Shown here piece by piece: positions 35,080 through 44,873 of a DNA stretch of 52,067 bases. The position numbers and the translations under genes are program-made. The stretch comes from Holdemanella porci (GTDB lineage: Bacteria; Bacillota_I; Bacilli_A; Erysipelotrichales; Erysipelotrichaceae), in assembly GCF_009696075.1 (NCBI RefSeq), contig NZ_VUMR01000008.1:1-52067 (forward strand), read 5' to 3'. Position 1 is the first letter of the stretch. Every line of letters begins with the position of its first letter. The notes below the pieces were generated by a model. It did not search any database. It was not told the origin of the DNA and worked only from the letters and a program-made list of their open reading frames with translations.

Positions 35080-35768
35080 GAAGTTAAGCCTCCAAACCTG
35101 CGATCTCTTGAAGCAAATTCGTCTAGACAATCTTTTAATTCTTTTTCATCAAAATCAGGCCATGTGACTGGTGTAAAAATCAATTCCGTATAGGCGAGTT
35201 GCCACAACAAATAATTCGAAATACGAAGTTCTCCACTTGTACGAATCATCAGATCAATGTCTTCTGGTACAAATAAATATTTTGAGAACTCTTCCTCAGT
35301 TAAATCGTTTTCACGTTTACCTTGAGCAACCTCATCCGCATATTTTTTCATACCAAGTAACATTTCTCTTCGCGAACCGTAATTAATGGCTAAGCATAAT
35401 TCTAATCCAGTATTATCCTTAGTCATATTTACAGCCTTATTAATTACATTTTGTGTTGCTTGTGGGAATTTTTCTAATTCACCGGCAAAAGTTACACGAA
35501 TGTTCTTTTCCATCAATTCATTAATATATTTATTAAAGAATAGTCCTGGTAATTTACATAAATAGGAAACTTCATCTTCTGGTCTTTTCCAGTTTTCTGT
35601 TGAAAAAGCATATAGAATCAATTTTTGAATTCCCATATCTTGTGCAGCTAGAGCCACAGTACGAATTGTATCCGCACCCTTTTTGTGTCCTGCCGTTCTT
35701 GGTAAGCCTCTTTTTTTTGCCCAACGACCGTTACCATCCATAATTATAGCTACTGTTTTTGGTGCCAT
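35076..35768 (-). CDS. uppS: Isoprenyl transferase (undecaprenyl diphosphate synthase)
   Basis: A 230-residue cis-prenyltransferase that makes the C55 lipid carrier for wall synthesis. The catalytic region IIMDGNGRWAKKRGLPR is at residues 8-24, with RTSGELRISNYLLWQLAYTE and TPVTWPDF near the C terminus. The ATG at 35768 has AAAAGGAGG upstream. A hairpin-U tract separates it from frr, so uppS-cdsA-rseP may be expressed at a lower level than pyrH-frr. Confidence 0.97.
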   Translation of the reverse strand: MAPKTVAIIMDGNGRWAKKRGLPRTAGHKKGADTIRTVALAAQDMGIQKLILYAFSTENWKRPEDEVSYLCKLPGLFFNKYINELMEKNIRVTFAGELEKFPQATQNVINKAVNMTKDNTGLELCLAINYGSRREMLLGMKKYADEVAQGKRENDLTEEEFSKYLFVPEDIDLMIRTSGELRISNYLLWQLAYTELIFTPVTWPDFDEKELKDCLDEFASRDRRFGGLTS

Positions 35769-35783
35769 AAAAACCTCCTTTTT

Positions 35784-35810
35784 AAAAAAGTCCAAATCAA
35801 GTTTGGACTT
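35784..35810 (-). terminator. Hairpin terminator between frr and uppS
   Basis: On the minus strand, AAGTCCAAA-CTTGA-TTTGGACTT (9 bp) is followed by four more U residues, immediately before the uppS ribosome site. It overlaps the frr stop codon and probably acts as a partial terminator. Confidence 0.75.
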
Positions 35811-36354
35811 AGACATTTAATATTTCTTTTTTCTTTGCTTCACAAATTGAATCAACATCTTTAATATATTTGTCTGTTAATTTTTGTGATTCTTCTAATG
35901 TTTGTTTTTGTTCGTCTTCTGGAAGTTCTTTATCTTTTTTAATAGCATCGTTCGCATCACGACGTACGTTACGAATCGCAATCTTAGCTTCTTCACCATA
36001 TTTTTGTGCATCTTTAGCTAATTCTTTACGACGATCTTCAGTTAATTGAGGAACTTGAATACGAATGACATCTGCTTCTGCTTGAGGATTCAATCCTAAG
36101 TTAGCAGCTTGAATTGCGTGTGCAATATCTTTAATGATTGAACGATCATAAGGTTTAATAACAAGTTGTGTACCTTCAACAACAGAAATCTGTGCCATCT
36201 GGTTGATTGGTGTCATTGCACCATAATATTCAACTTGTACACGTTCTAACATTTGCCCACTGGCACGTCCAGTACGGATATGACGAAGATTTGATTCTAA
36301 ATTATCAATAACACCCATCATTTTTTCTTCTGCATTTAATAAAATATCACTCAT
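35809..36354 (-). CDS. frr: Ribosome recycling factor
   Basis: A 181-residue protein of standard length. It starts MSDILLNAEEKMMGVIDNLE and has LRHIRTGRASGQMLE and the C-terminal three-helix bundle (RRDANDAIKKDKELPEDEQK). With EF-G it splits post-termination ribosomes. It lies 11 nt after pyrH, the usual arrangement. Confidence 0.98.
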   Translation of the reverse strand: MSDILLNAEEKMMGVIDNLESNLRHIRTGRASGQMLERVQVEYYGAMTPINQMAQISVVEGTQLVIKPYDRSIIKDIAHAIQAANLGLNPQAEADVIRIQVPQLTEDRRKELAKDAQKYGEEAKIAIRNVRRDANDAIKKDKELPEDEQKQTLEESQKLTDKYIKDVDSICEAKKKEILNV

Positions 36355-36365
36355 TTTAATTCTCC

Positions 36366-37076
36366 TTATTTCTTTTTAGTGATTGTTGTACCGTTAACTT
36401 CACGGCGAACTGCTTTGACAATATTACCAGGTTCATTCATATTGAAAACAACTAAATCAATATCATTATCCATGCACATACTAATAGCTGTTGAGTCCAT
36501 GACTTGTAATCCCTCGTTTAATACGTCCATATAATTTAGTGTGTCGTATTTCTTAGCATTTGGATTTTTCTTTGGATCTGAATCATAAACCCCATCAACA
36601 CCATTTTTTGCCATCAAGATAACATCTGCATTAATTTCAGATGCACGTAATGCTGCCGTTGTGTCTGTTGAGAAGTATGGAGAACCTGTACCAGCTCCAA
36701 AAATAACGATTCTTCCTTTTTCCAAGTGACGTAAAGCACGTCTTAAGATGAATGGTTCTGCAACCTTTTGCATTTCAACAGCTGTCTGTACTCGTGTTTG
36801 AACGCCTTCTTGTTCTAATGCATTTTGAACAGCTAAAGCGTTGATTACAGTACCTAACATACCCATATAATCGGCTTGAGCACGGTTCATTCCCATTTCA
36901 GCCATCATCTTACCACGGATGAAGTTACCACCACCGACAACAATTGCTAATTCTACCCCTAATTTTTGTACTTCTTTTAACTCTTTTGCCAATCTTTTTA
37001 AGATTTCTGGATCAAAAGCAGCTTCAGGGCTAGACAAAGCTTCGCCACTTAATTTTAATAAAACACGTTTATACAT
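36366..37076 (-). CDS. pyrH: UMP kinase
   Basis: A 236-residue hexameric UMP kinase making UDP for pyrimidine synthesis. Start [15 protein letters not shown], glycine loop [10 protein letters not shown], and the [20 protein letters not shown] segment are typical. The ATG at 37076 has AAGGAG upstream; a longer frame is unsupported. A terminator lies between it and tsf, and it appears to have its own promoter. Confidence 0.98.
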   Translation of the reverse strand: MYKRVLLKLSGEALSSPEAAFDPEILKRLAKELKEVQKLGVELAIVVGGGNFIRGKMMAEMGMNRAQADYMGMLGTVINALAVQNALEQEGVQTRVQTAVEMQKVAEPFILRRALRHLEKGRIVIFGAGTGSPYFSTDTTAALRASEINADVILMAKNGVDGVYDSDPKKNPNAKKYDTLNYMDVLNEGLQVMDSTAISMCMDNDIDLVVFNMNEPGNIVKAVRREVNGTTITKKK

Positions 37077-37106
37077 AATATTGCTCCTTATTGAATTGTC
37101 ACAACA

Positions 37107-37135
37107 ATTATACACTATATTACGCTATTTAAAAA
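37107..37135 (-). promoter_or_regulatory. Promoter of pyrH
   Basis: On the minus strand, a perfect TATAAT (37107-37112) lies 17 nt from TTTTTA (37130-37135), which is part of the U-tract of the preceding terminator. Confidence 0.6.
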
Positions 37136-37164
37136 GAAAAACCCTTGGAATTTCCAAGGGTTTT
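37132..37164 (-). terminator. Terminator after tsf
   Basis: An 11-bp stem (37138-37148 with 37154-37164, AAACCCTTGG/CCAAGGGTTT) is followed on the minus strand by UUCUUUUU. Confidence 0.9.
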
Positions 37165-37179
37165 AAAGTAAAAGATAAA

Positions 37180-38070
37180 TTACTTAGCCATTTGAGCAGC
37201 AACTTCTTCAGCAAAGTTTTCTTCGCGTTTTTCGATACCTTCACCAGTTTGGAAACGTACGAAAGTTACTACTTCAGCTTTGTTGTCTTTCAAGAATTGA
37301 GAAACCTTAGTTTTAGGTTCTAAGAAATATTCTTGATCTAATAAGCATTGGTCTTTAAAGTGTTTGTCAACTTTTCCTTTTAAGATTCCTGCCAATACTT
37401 TTTCTGGCTTGTTAGCCATGCTAGGATCAGCCTTCATCATTTGTAATTGAAGTTCACGTTCGTGTTCAACTTCTTCACCTGGTACTTCAGCTTGAGATAC
37501 ATATTTTGGAGCCATACTAGCAACTTGCATTGCTAAGTTTTTAGCTACAGTAGCATCTTGAGTTCCTTTAACAACTACAACAGCAGAAATTGATCCACCC
37601 ATGTGCATGTATGAACCGAAGATTTCATCATCTGCTTTTTCAACAACAGCAACACGACGGAAAGAAATCTTTTCTCCGATAGTAGCTGTAGCGTTGATGA
37701 TTAAATCATTGATAGTTCCTTCAGCAGTTTGAACATTTAAAGCTTCTTCAGTTGTAGCAGGTTTGTTTGCAAGAATTGCTTCTTGTAAAGTATCCATTAA
37801 ACCTAAGAATTGTTCGTTCTTACTTACGAAGTCTGTTTCTGAGTTAACTTCGAATAATACAGCAGTGTTTCCACTAACAGCAACACGAGTTAAACCTTCA
37901 GCAGCGATACGTCCTTCTTTTTTAGCAGATTTTGCGATTCCTTTTTCACGTAACCAGTCAACAGCTTTTGCAATGTCACCTTCACATTCAGTTAAGGCTT
38001 TTTTGCAATCCATCATACCAGCACCTGTTTTTTCACGTAATTCTTTTACTTGAGCAGCAGTGATAGCCAT
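37180..38070 (-). CDS. tsf: Elongation factor Ts
   Basis: A 296-residue nucleotide exchange factor for EF-Tu. The UBA-like N terminus (VKELREKTGAGMMDCKKALT) and the TDFV motif (NSETDFVSKNEQF, about 77-89) are present, followed by two core subdomains. AGGAGG lies upstream. It follows rpsB by 25 nt with a strong terminator after it, forming the classic rpsB-tsf operon. Codons look optimised for high expression. Confidence 0.98.
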   Translation of the reverse strand: MAITAAQVKELREKTGAGMMDCKKALTECEGDIAKAVDWLREKGIAKSAKKEGRIAAEGLTRVAVSGNTAVLFEVNSETDFVSKNEQFLGLMDTLQEAILANKPATTEEALNVQTAEGTINDLIINATATIGEKISFRRVAVVEKADDEIFGSYMHMGGSISAVVVVKGTQDATVAKNLAMQVASMAPKYVSQAEVPGEEVEHERELQLQMMKADPSMANKPEKVLAGILKGKVDKHFKDQCLLDQEYFLEPKTKVSQFLKDNKAEVVTFVRFQTGEGIEKREENFAEEVAAQMAK

Positions 38071-38095
38071 TTTAGCATCCTCCTATATTTTTTTA

Positions 38096-39001
38096 TTATT
38101 CAGCAGCTTTTGCTTCTTCAGCTTTTGCAGCTGGTTTTACGTCATCATTTTTCTTATTGAAAGGACGACGGTTTTTACGTTCTAAGTTACGTTTTCTACG
38201 TTCTTCATTTCTTTGACGGCGACGACGTTCGTTTTCAGCGATTTGTGCTTCAACATTTTTGATTACGTCTTCCATAGTTACATCATCTTCAGTTTCTTCT
38301 AAGTAAGCCATTTCTAATAGACCACCCTTAGCATCAACGATAGCGTCTGCTAAGATTGTTGTAACTAATTTGATTGAGCGAACTGCATCATCATTAGAAG
38401 CGATTGCAAAATCAGCATCTTCTGGATCACAGTTTGTATCTAACATAGCGAATACAGGGATTCCTAATTTTTTAGCTTCAGCGATTGCATTGTGTTCTTC
38501 TTTTGGGTCAATAACAACTAATGCATCTGGAAGTTTCTTCATTTCTTTGATTCCACCTAAAGAACCTTCCAATTTAGCTTTTTCTTTATGTAAGTTAGCT
38601 TGTTCTTTCTTAGTGTAAACTTCGATTTTTCCGCTAGCTTCCATTTCTTCGATTTCTACTAAACGTTTAATACGTTTTTGGATTGTACGGAAGTTTGTTA
38701 ATAAACCACCTAACCAACGTTTGTTAACGTAGAAAGATCCTGAACGTAAAGCTTGTTCTTCAACAACTTCTGCAGCTTGTTTCTTTGTTCCTACGAACAA
38801 TACTTTTCCTCCACGTTCACTAATTGCTTTTAATTCATTGTAAGCAGCTTCGATTTGTGCTTGAGTTTGGTTTAAATCTACGATATAAACCCCGTTGCGA
38901 CTTGTGTAGATGAATGGTTTCATCTTTGGGTTCCAACGGCGAGTCTGGTGACCAAAGTGAACACCGTTCTCTAACATTTTCTTCATTGATACGATTGACA
39001 T
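38096..39001 (-). CDS. rpsB: 30S ribosomal protein S2 with charged C-terminal extension
   Basis: A 301-residue S2. Core motifs are GVHFGHQTRRWNPKMKPFI (14-32), VNKRWLGGLLTNF, and DPEDADFAIASNDDA. The core ends near residue 230; a 70-residue tail follows, first acidic (ETEDDVTMEDV), then Arg-rich (ERRRRQRNEERRKRNLERKN), then Lys/Ala/Glu-rich. B. subtilis S2 (246) has only a short acidic tail. The ATG at 39001 has AGGTAGGA upstream. Its own promoter and a structured leader precede it. Confidence 0.97.
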   Translation of the reverse strand: MSIVSMKKMLENGVHFGHQTRRWNPKMKPFIYTSRNGVYIVDLNQTQAQIEAAYNELKAISERGGKVLFVGTKKQAAEVVEEQALRSGSFYVNKRWLGGLLTNFRTIQKRIKRLVEIEEMEASGKIEVYTKKEQANLHKEKAKLEGSLGGIKEMKKLPDALVVIDPKEEHNAIAEAKKLGIPVFAMLDTNCDPEDADFAIASNDDAVRSIKLVTTILADAIVDAKGGLLEMAYLEETEDDVTMEDVIKNVEAQIAENERRRRQRNEERRKRNLERKNRRPFNKKNDDVKPAAKAEEAKAAE

Positions 39002-39106
39002 AATAGTCCTACCTTTCCGTTTCTCCTCCATCATTTCAGACGCATGCAACACTGATGTGCACGGGCAAACGAATCCATGATGTGTGTTATAAGCGCAATC
39101 ACGCGC
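39002..39106 (-). promoter_or_regulatory. Structured 5' leader of rpsB-tsf
   Basis: The roughly 105-nt leader starts with a 6-bp hairpin (AAGCGC/GCGCTT, 39091-39108). It contains CATCAT that can pair with ATGATG just upstream of the GGAGGAG stretch, so structure could occlude a ribosome-like site. S2 autoregulation is known in E. coli; whether this leader does the same is inference. Confidence 0.4.
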
Positions 39107-39112
39107 TTTTAC

Positions 39113-39141
39113 ATTATAGCAATAACCTTTTTAACTTGCAA
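39113..39141 (-). promoter_or_regulatory. Promoter of rpsB-tsf
   Basis: On the minus strand, TTGCAA (39136-39141) and a perfect TATAAT (39113-39118) are 17 nt apart. It lies 4 nt beyond the xerC stop. Confidence 0.85.
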
Positions 39142-39145
39142 GTTG

Positions 39146-40021
39146 TTATTTTTCAAAAGGATGCGCTTTTTTATAAGCCTTCACTAACTGTGCTGTAGTT
39201 ACATGCGTATAAATTTGTGTTGTTGATAAAGATGAATGTCCTAGTAACTCTTGAACAACACGAATATCCGCTCCATTATCTAATAAATGTGTCGCAAAAC
39301 TATGTCTCAACATATGTGGATGCAATTTCATATGCATTCCAATGGCTTTGGCATGTTTATCCATTAAATACTGAATACCACGAGAAGTTAATTGTTTACC
39401 TCTTAAATTCACAAATACATGATCATCCACTGCATATTTTGACCAAAAACTATTTTTATATTCCAACAATTCTTTTTCAAAACCTTGGTAAAAAGGTACA
39501 ATACGATCTTTATCCCCTTTACCTCGAATATGCACGATTCGATTGTTTAAATCAATTTGATTCCATTCCAAAGAAACACATTCACTAACACGTAATCCAC
39601 ATGCATACATCATCGTAAATAATATGCGATCGCGATATTGATCTTCTTTGGCGTCATTATAAGAATTTAAAAATTCCTGAATTTCTTCTACAAATAAAAA
39701 ATCTGGAATTTGTTTTGACTTCTTTGGTGTCTGTATCCCTAATAAAGGATTTTCATTGATACCCATATACTCTGCCAAATACGCATAGAAAGAACGATAT
39801 ACACTCATTTTACGTGCAATCGAACTTGATTTTAAATGATCCAATGTGGCTAGAAAATTCATAAAAGTCAATCTGTCACACAATTCAAAAGAATCCATAG
39901 ATTGACTTAATAAATATTCTTTATATTGGTTCAAATCATTTTTATACGATTCGATAGTTTTATCTGATTGCGTATTCTTTCGATATATATATTTTAGAAA
40001 ACGATCAATCAACTCATCCAT
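39146..40021 (-). CDS. xerC: Tyrosine recombinase XerC-like
   Basis: A 291-residue tyrosine recombinase. The N-terminal SAM-like core-binding domain (1-95) precedes the catalytic domain with the full set: R in CGLRVSE, K in RGKGDKDR, H-x-x-R in [13 protein letters not shown] in LGHSS, and nucleophile Y in IYTHV. Position after topA-trmFO matches xerC (codV) of Bacillus, so it probably resolves chromosome dimers; it is not linked to a mobile element. The ATG at 40021 overlaps the end of trmFO by 8 nt. Confidence 0.93.
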   Translation of the reverse strand: MDELIDRFLKYIYRKNTQSDKTIESYKNDLNQYKEYLLSQSMDSFELCDRLTFMNFLATLDHLKSSSIARKMSVYRSFYAYLAEYMGINENPLLGIQTPKKSKQIPDFLFVEEIQEFLNSYNDAKEDQYRDRILFTMMYACGLRVSECVSLEWNQIDLNNRIVHIRGKGDKDRIVPFYQGFEKELLEYKNSFWSKYAVDDHVFVNLRGKQLTSRGIQYLMDKHAKAIGMHMKLHPHMLRHSFATHLLDNGADIRVVQELLGHSSLSTTQIYTHVTTAQLVKAYKKAHPFEK

Positions 40022-41312
40022 TGACTTGTTCCTGGATTTCTTGAATACGAGAAAGTGCCTGAGCAGCAAATTTTTCTTTACGCTCGTGTTTCTTACATTT
40101 TTCGTTTAGATGCATAATGCCAAAGTTTGCATTCATTGGCTGGAAATGTTTTGGATCACAATGTGTAATATAGTATGCTTGTGAGCCCATCACACAAGTA
40201 TTTCCAAAACAAATTGGTTCTTTACCTTGCATATACAACGACATATTGATTCCGGCAATCAATCCGGATGCACAAGATTCAACATAGCCTTCAACTCCGG
40301 TTAATTGTCCGGCAAAGAATAAATCATCACGTTTCTTTGATTGATATGTTTCTTTTAAAACAATTGGACTTGATAAATAAGAATTTCGATGCATAACACC
40401 ATAACGAGTAATTTTCAAATTTTCTAATCCAGGAATCAAAGCGAAAACTCTTCTTTGTTCAGGCCAAGTTAAATGTGTCTGGAAACCAACAATATTGTAC
40501 ATACTTGCAGCTACATTATCTTGGCGTAACTGAACTACGGCAACGGGATGTGAATCCTTGTCTTTTTCCAATCCCACCGGCTTTAATGGCCCAAACAACA
40601 TAGTCTTCTTTCCACGTCGTGCCATTTCCTCAATGGGCATACAACCTTCAAAATATGTTTCTTTTTCAAAATCGTGCAAATTCACACATTCTGCATGAAT
40701 CAATGCATCATAGAATGCTTCAAATTCATCCGCATTCATCGGACAGTTGATATAACTTGCTTCACCTTTGTCATAGCGAGACTTATAGTAGGCTTTACTA
40801 AAATCAATCGAATCCTTTTCAATAATAGGTGCTGCTGCATCATAGAAATGGAAAGTATCTTCAGAAGTGAAATCATGTATAGCCTTCGCTAGAGAATCAC
40901 TTGTCAAAGGTCCTGTTGCGATAATGCATGGTCCTTCTGGTAAAGCTGTCATTTCTTCATTGACAACGTCGACCAATGGATGATTTTTGATTGTATCAGT
41001 AATATATTGTGAAAAAGTCTCACGATCAACTGCCAACGCACTTCCAGCTGGTACAGCATGCATATCTGCTGATTTCATAATCAATGAATCCATTTGGCGT
41101 AATTCCTCTTTTAAAATACCTACCGCATTATTCATCGCATTGGATCGAAGTGAATTCGAACACACAAGTTCCGCAAATTGATCTGTATGAAAGGCTGGAC
41201 TTTCCTTTTTAGGACGCATTTCAATCAATCGAACCGGAATATTTCTTTTTACGAGCTGCCATGTTGCCTCACACCCGGCAAGTCCTGCTCCTACAACCGT
41301 AACTTGTTCCAT
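40014..41312 (-). CDS. trmFO: tRNA uridine-54 C5-methyltransferase TrmFO (folate/FAD)
   Basis: A 432-residue flavoprotein that makes ribothymidine-54 in tRNA using methylene-tetrahydrofolate. The N-terminal FAD-binding [14 protein letters not shown] (3-16), [20 protein letters not shown], and the C-terminal [13 protein letters not shown] are hallmarks. It shares one base with the topA stop and overlaps xerC by 8 nt, conserving the Bacillus order topA-trmFO-xerC. Confidence 0.97.
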   Translation of the reverse strand: MEQVTVVGAGLAGCEATWQLVKRNIPVRLIEMRPKKESPAFHTDQFAELVCSNSLRSNAMNNAVGILKEELRQMDSLIMKSADMHAVPAGSALAVDRETFSQYITDTIKNHPLVDVVNEEMTALPEGPCIIATGPLTSDSLAKAIHDFTSEDTFHFYDAAAPIIEKDSIDFSKAYYKSRYDKGEASYINCPMNADEFEAFYDALIHAECVNLHDFEKETYFEGCMPIEEMARRGKKTMLFGPLKPVGLEKDKDSHPVAVVQLRQDNVAASMYNIVGFQTHLTWPEQRRVFALIPGLENLKITRYGVMHRNSYLSSPIVLKETYQSKKRDDLFFAGQLTGVEGYVESCASGLIAGINMSLYMQGKEPICFGNTCVMGSQAYYITHCDPKHFQPMNANFGIMHLNEKCKKHERKEKFAAQALSRIQEIQEQVNG

Positions 41313-43444
41313 TATTTATCTTCCTCTGTTTTCTTAGGTACTTTTTTTATATAGTGACATTTTGGATAATTTGAACAACCAATGAAAGTTGTCCCAAAAC
41401 GTGATTTTCTTCTGACAAGCTCATGTCCACACTCCGGACACATTTCACCTGTTGGCTCAGGTTTCGCCTTCTTTTTCAAAGATTCGATAGTTTTGCATTC
41501 CGGATAATTTGAACATGCCCAGAACTGGCCATAACGCCCTCTTTTAATCACCATCTTAGCTCCGCAGTTCGGACAGATTTTTTCTTCTTTTGCCTCTTCT
41601 GGAAGTTCTTCTTCATCATTTTCAGTGTAGCGACATGTTGGAAAGTTAATACAAGAAATAAACTTACCAAAACGACCATTACGATAAACAAGCTCTCCAC
41701 CACATTCAGGGCAAGTACGTCCTACACGTTCTAATTCCTTCTTTGGCATTTTTTCATAGGCATCTTCTACAAGTGGAGCAAATTTATCATAGAATTTGTG
41801 CATGTAAGATACAGAGTCCTCGTTTCCTTCGGCAATTTCATCCAAAGTTTTTTCCATATCTGCCGTATATTCTACGTTAATGACACTTGAGAAATACTGT
41901 TGTAGTTTTTCATTTGTCAAAATCCCCTGCTCACTAGGAATAAATACCTTCGTCTTTGAAGTTTCACTTGCCTTTTCTAATGAGGCATAGCCGCGTTTTT
42001 GTAAGGTATCAATAATTGTCGCATATGTACTTGGACGACCAATTGACTTTTCTTCAAGATCTTTAATCAGACGTGCTTCTGTATAACGTGCTGGTGGTTC
42101 TGTAAAGTGCTGCTTTGAAGTTGGAGTTACATTTTTTAAAACTTCATTTTCTTCCAACTTAGGAAGTAAAGCATCACTTTGTTTTTCATATTTAGAATAT
42201 ACTTTGTAGTAACCATCAAAAGTCATAGTTTGTCCGCTTGCACTAAATTCTAAATCGTTGTTTGTGATTTTAACACTCGTCACATCATATACGGCATCTT
42301 TCATTAAGGATGCCAAAGTACGCGCATAAATTAGTGAATACAAACGATATTGATCATTCGTTAAATGGTCTTTGATGGATTCGGGTGTACGATTAATGTT
42401 TGTTGGTCGAATGGCTTCATGTGCGTCCTGCGTATTTTTACCATTCTTTTGATGTACATGTCCAACATATTCTTTACCATATGTATTTGTGATGAATTTC
42501 TTGGCATCTGAAACAAAAATATCAGATAAACGTGTTGAGTCCGAACGCATATACGTGATCAAACCTTCCATATTTCCGCCTAGATCAATACCTTCATACA
42601 TTTTTTGAGCTACACTCATTGTCTTCTTTGCACCAAATCCTAATTTTGTACTGGCTTCCTGCTGCATAGTCGATGTTGTAAATGGAAGTTTAGGTTGTTT
42701 CTTTTTCTGTTTTTTAGAAATCGATGAAACAATATATTCTCCATTGCACCTTTCCAAAAGTGCTTTAGCTTCTTCTTCATCTTTGATTTTAGGCTTTTTA
42801 CCTTCAACCTTCACTAAATCTGCTTCAAATGCTTTATTCTGCTTTTTACATTGTGCATGAATCGTCCAATACTCTTCTTGTTTAAACGCCTTGATTTCAT
42901 TTTCACGATCAACAATCAATTTCAACGCCACAGATTGCACACGTCCTGCAGATTTAGACTGGATTTTATTCTGCAGCAATTTGCTGAGTTTAAACCCAAT
43001 AATTCGATCTAACATACGACGTGTTTCTTGTGATTTCACAAGGTCCATATCAATTTTTCTTGGTGCTTTCATAGCTTCAAGAATTGCAGGCTTCGTGATT
43101 TCATGGAAAACTATACGATTATTGTCTTCTGTATTTAAATCTAATACACGTGCTAAATGCCATGCGATTGCTTCTCCTTCACGGTCCGGGTCACTGGCAA
43201 GATAGATATCTTGTGCTTTAGAAGCGTACTCTTTTAATTCTTTCACTACTTCTTTTTTCTCTTTGCTAATTTTATATTTAGGTTCGAAATCATGATCTAC
43301 ATCAATTCCTAAACCTTCTTTTCCGCTTGTCGCCAAATCACATACATGGCCTTTGCTGGAAACAACTCTGTATTCTTTTCCTAAATATTTTTCAATCGTC
43401 TTCGATTTGGAAGGCGACTCCACAATAACTAAATGTTTTTTCAT
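41312..43444 (-). CDS. topA: DNA topoisomerase I
   Basis: A 710-residue type IA topoisomerase that relaxes negative supercoils. The TOPRIM domain has [13 protein letters not shown] (5-17) and [14 protein letters not shown]. The catalytic Tyr is in [13 protein letters not shown] (about 298). Three C-terminal zinc ribbons ([27 protein letters not shown], each with a second Cys pair) fill residues 585-705. GGGGG precedes the ATG, and its own promoter lies at 43469-43497 after dprA. Confidence 0.98.
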   Translation of the reverse strand: MKKHLVIVESPSKSKTIEKYLGKEYRVVSSKGHVCDLATSGKEGLGIDVDHDFEPKYKISKEKKEVVKELKEYASKAQDIYLASDPDREGEAIAWHLARVLDLNTEDNNRIVFHEITKPAILEAMKAPRKIDMDLVKSQETRRMLDRIIGFKLSKLLQNKIQSKSAGRVQSVALKLIVDRENEIKAFKQEEYWTIHAQCKKQNKAFEADLVKVEGKKPKIKDEEEAKALLERCNGEYIVSSISKKQKKKQPKLPFTTSTMQQEASTKLGFGAKKTMSVAQKMYEGIDLGGNMEGLITYMRSDSTRLSDIFVSDAKKFITNTYGKEYVGHVHQKNGKNTQDAHEAIRPTNINRTPESIKDHLTNDQYRLYSLIYARTLASLMKDAVYDVTSVKITNNDLEFSASGQTMTFDGYYKVYSKYEKQSDALLPKLEENEVLKNVTPTSKQHFTEPPARYTEARLIKDLEEKSIGRPSTYATIIDTLQKRGYASLEKASETSKTKVFIPSEQGILTNEKLQQYFSSVINVEYTADMEKTLDEIAEGNEDSVSYMHKFYDKFAPLVEDAYEKMPKKELERVGRTCPECGGELVYRNGRFGKFISCINFPTCRYTENDEEELPEEAKEEKICPNCGAKMVIKRGRYGQFWACSNYPECKTIESLKKKAKPEPTGEMCPECGHELVRRKSRFGTTFIGCSNYPKCHYIKKVPKKTEEDK

Positions 43445-43468
43445 TTGTTTCCCCCATATTCACGCTAT

Positions 43469-43497
43469 ATAAAACATTAAAAATTTCAATTTGTCAA
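43469..43497 (-). promoter_or_regulatory. Promoter of topA
   Basis: On the minus strand, a perfect -35 TTGACA (43492-43497) lies 17 nt from TTTTAT (43469-43474). It follows the dprA stop. Confidence 0.65.
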
Positions 43498-43500
43498 TCC

Positions 43501-44232
43501 TCAGATATCATCAATGTCTTTTATATCCACCAAAATATTGGCTCCATTACTAATCAAGTAGTTACATCCTTGATACTTTTCATCTTGAAAAGCTGTAGGC
43601 ACACAATAAATAGGAACACTCAATTCGAGACATTCATTCACAGTAATCATTGTTCCACTTTTATAGGTTGCCTCAATCACAACTAAATTGCTGCTTAAAG
43701 CGGCAATCAAGCGATTACGCCATGGAAAGTGATAAGCCAAAGGCTTCACATGCATGGGATATTCACTAATGATCAATCCACTTTTTTTCATCCTTTCAAA
43801 TAAAAACGTGTTTTCCTTTGGATAAATCACATTGATCCCACAACCAAGCACACCAATTGTTTTTGATGCATTCAAATGGGCCCTGGCATCAATACCTTTG
43901 GCAAGCCCAGATACAATGACGTACCTTGATTGGAGTCTTTGTACGATTGTATCCGTATTTTGCAGTGCCTGCACTGAACAGTTTCTAGCTCCTACTATAC
44001 CTACACCTTTTTCTTTCAACAAACAAACATTACCCTGATAAAAAATAATCCATGGCGGATATCTTAAATGTTTAAATGCTTCAGGATACATCTCATCAAC
44101 GATTGTAAGATAAGGATATGGATATGCAATGATGGAATAGTTTTCATGTGCCTTTATCGCATTGCCAATTTTCTTCCAATCTCCATCATATTGGATGGCA
44201 TACCATAAAATAGCTTCTCTTTTTATTCTCAT
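43501..44232 (-). CDS. dprA: DNA-processing protein DprA (short form)
   Basis: A 243-residue DprA/Smf protein that loads RecA on incoming single-stranded DNA. The Rossmann-like core is intact: GIVGARNCS, IVSGLAKGIDARAH, GVLGCGINVIYPKEN, FPWRNRLIAALS, SGTMITV. A C-terminal winged helix, present in many longer homologues, is missing. The ATG has no ribosome site and lies only 13 nt after a terminator U-tract, so it might be leaderless or poorly translated. It sits between rnhB and topA as in Bacillus. Confidence 0.92.
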   Translation of the reverse strand: MRIKREAILWYAIQYDGDWKKIGNAIKAHENYSIIAYPYPYLTIVDEMYPEAFKHLRYPPWIIFYQGNVCLLKEKGVGIVGARNCSVQALQNTDTIVQRLQSRYVIVSGLAKGIDARAHLNASKTIGVLGCGINVIYPKENTFLFERMKKSGLIISEYPMHVKPLAYHFPWRNRLIAALSSNLVVIEATYKSGTMITVNECLELSVPIYCVPTAFQDEKYQGCNYLISNGANILVDIKDIDDI

Positions 44233-44245
44233 ATACTCATATACG

Positions 44246-44276
44246 AAAAAAAAGAGACTTTTAACTAAAAAAGTCT
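44246..44276 (-). terminator. Terminator after rnhB
   Basis: On the minus strand, an 8-bp stem AGACTTTT/AAAAGTCT with a 6-nt loop is followed by eight U residues. The loop contains the rnhB stop codon. Confidence 0.85.
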
Positions 44277-44873
44277 AATTTCTTCAAGTTTTTTTACAGG
44301 ACCATAACTTCTTCGATAGAAATCCTGTAATCCATACTTGTTTAAAGCTTCAATATGCGCTTTTGTCGGATATCCTTTATGTTTGGCTAAACCATACTGT
44401 GGATACATTTCATCCAACTTTTTCATCCAGCGATCACGCGTAACTTTCGCTAAAATACTTGCCGCCGCAATAGACAATGATTTTTGATCTCCCTTCACAA
44501 TAGCTTGATAAGGTTTATCAATATCTGGTAATGGCATCGCATCACTCAACACAAAATCACATTGTGCTTTATTGGCAATTTCCATCATAGCTTCTTGAGT
44601 TGCACGATAGATATTTTTCCTATCAATCGTCTTTTCATCTACAACTAAAATTTGATAGTACAAAGCATCCTGAATAATTATTTTAAACAACTTTTCTCGC
44701 TTTTTTTCACTCAATTTTTTAGAATCATCAATTAACACATTTTGATATCCCTTTGGAAAGATAACTCCTGCTACCATCAATGGACCGGCAATAGGGCCTC
44801 GCCCTGCTTCGTCCATACCAAGTACACTTTGATTTTGATCCCAGTAATCATGCTCCAAAGGTCTATCCAACAT
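44265..44873 (-). CDS. rnhB: Ribonuclease HII
   Basis: A 202-residue RNase HII that removes ribonucleotides and RNA primers from DNA. The GMDEAGRGPIAGPL motif (about 19-32) supplies the catalytic DE pair; further acidic residues lie in VLSDAMPLPD and the conserved SIAAASILAKVTRD. It overlaps the end of rbgA by 11 nt, so translation is coupled. Confidence 0.97.
   Translation of the reverse strand: MLDRPLEHDYWDQNQSVLGMDEAGRGPIAGPLMVAGVIFPKGYQNVLIDDSKKLSEKKREKLFKIIIQDALYYQILVVDEKTIDRKNIYRATQEAMMEIANKAQCDFVLSDAMPLPDIDKPYQAIVKGDQKSLSIAAASILAKVTRDRWMKKLDEMYPQYGLAKHKGYPTKAHIEALNKYGLQDFYRRSYGPVKKLEEIRLF

Noticed and set aside
39146-40021. Tyrosine recombinase as a mobile-element integrase
   Set aside because: Its position in topA-trmFO-xerC and lack of flanking repeats or tRNA mark it as the housekeeping XerC.
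43501-44232. dprA as a truncated pseudogene
   Set aside because: It is short and lacks the C-terminal winged helix, but the whole Rossmann core with its motifs is intact and short DprA forms exist.
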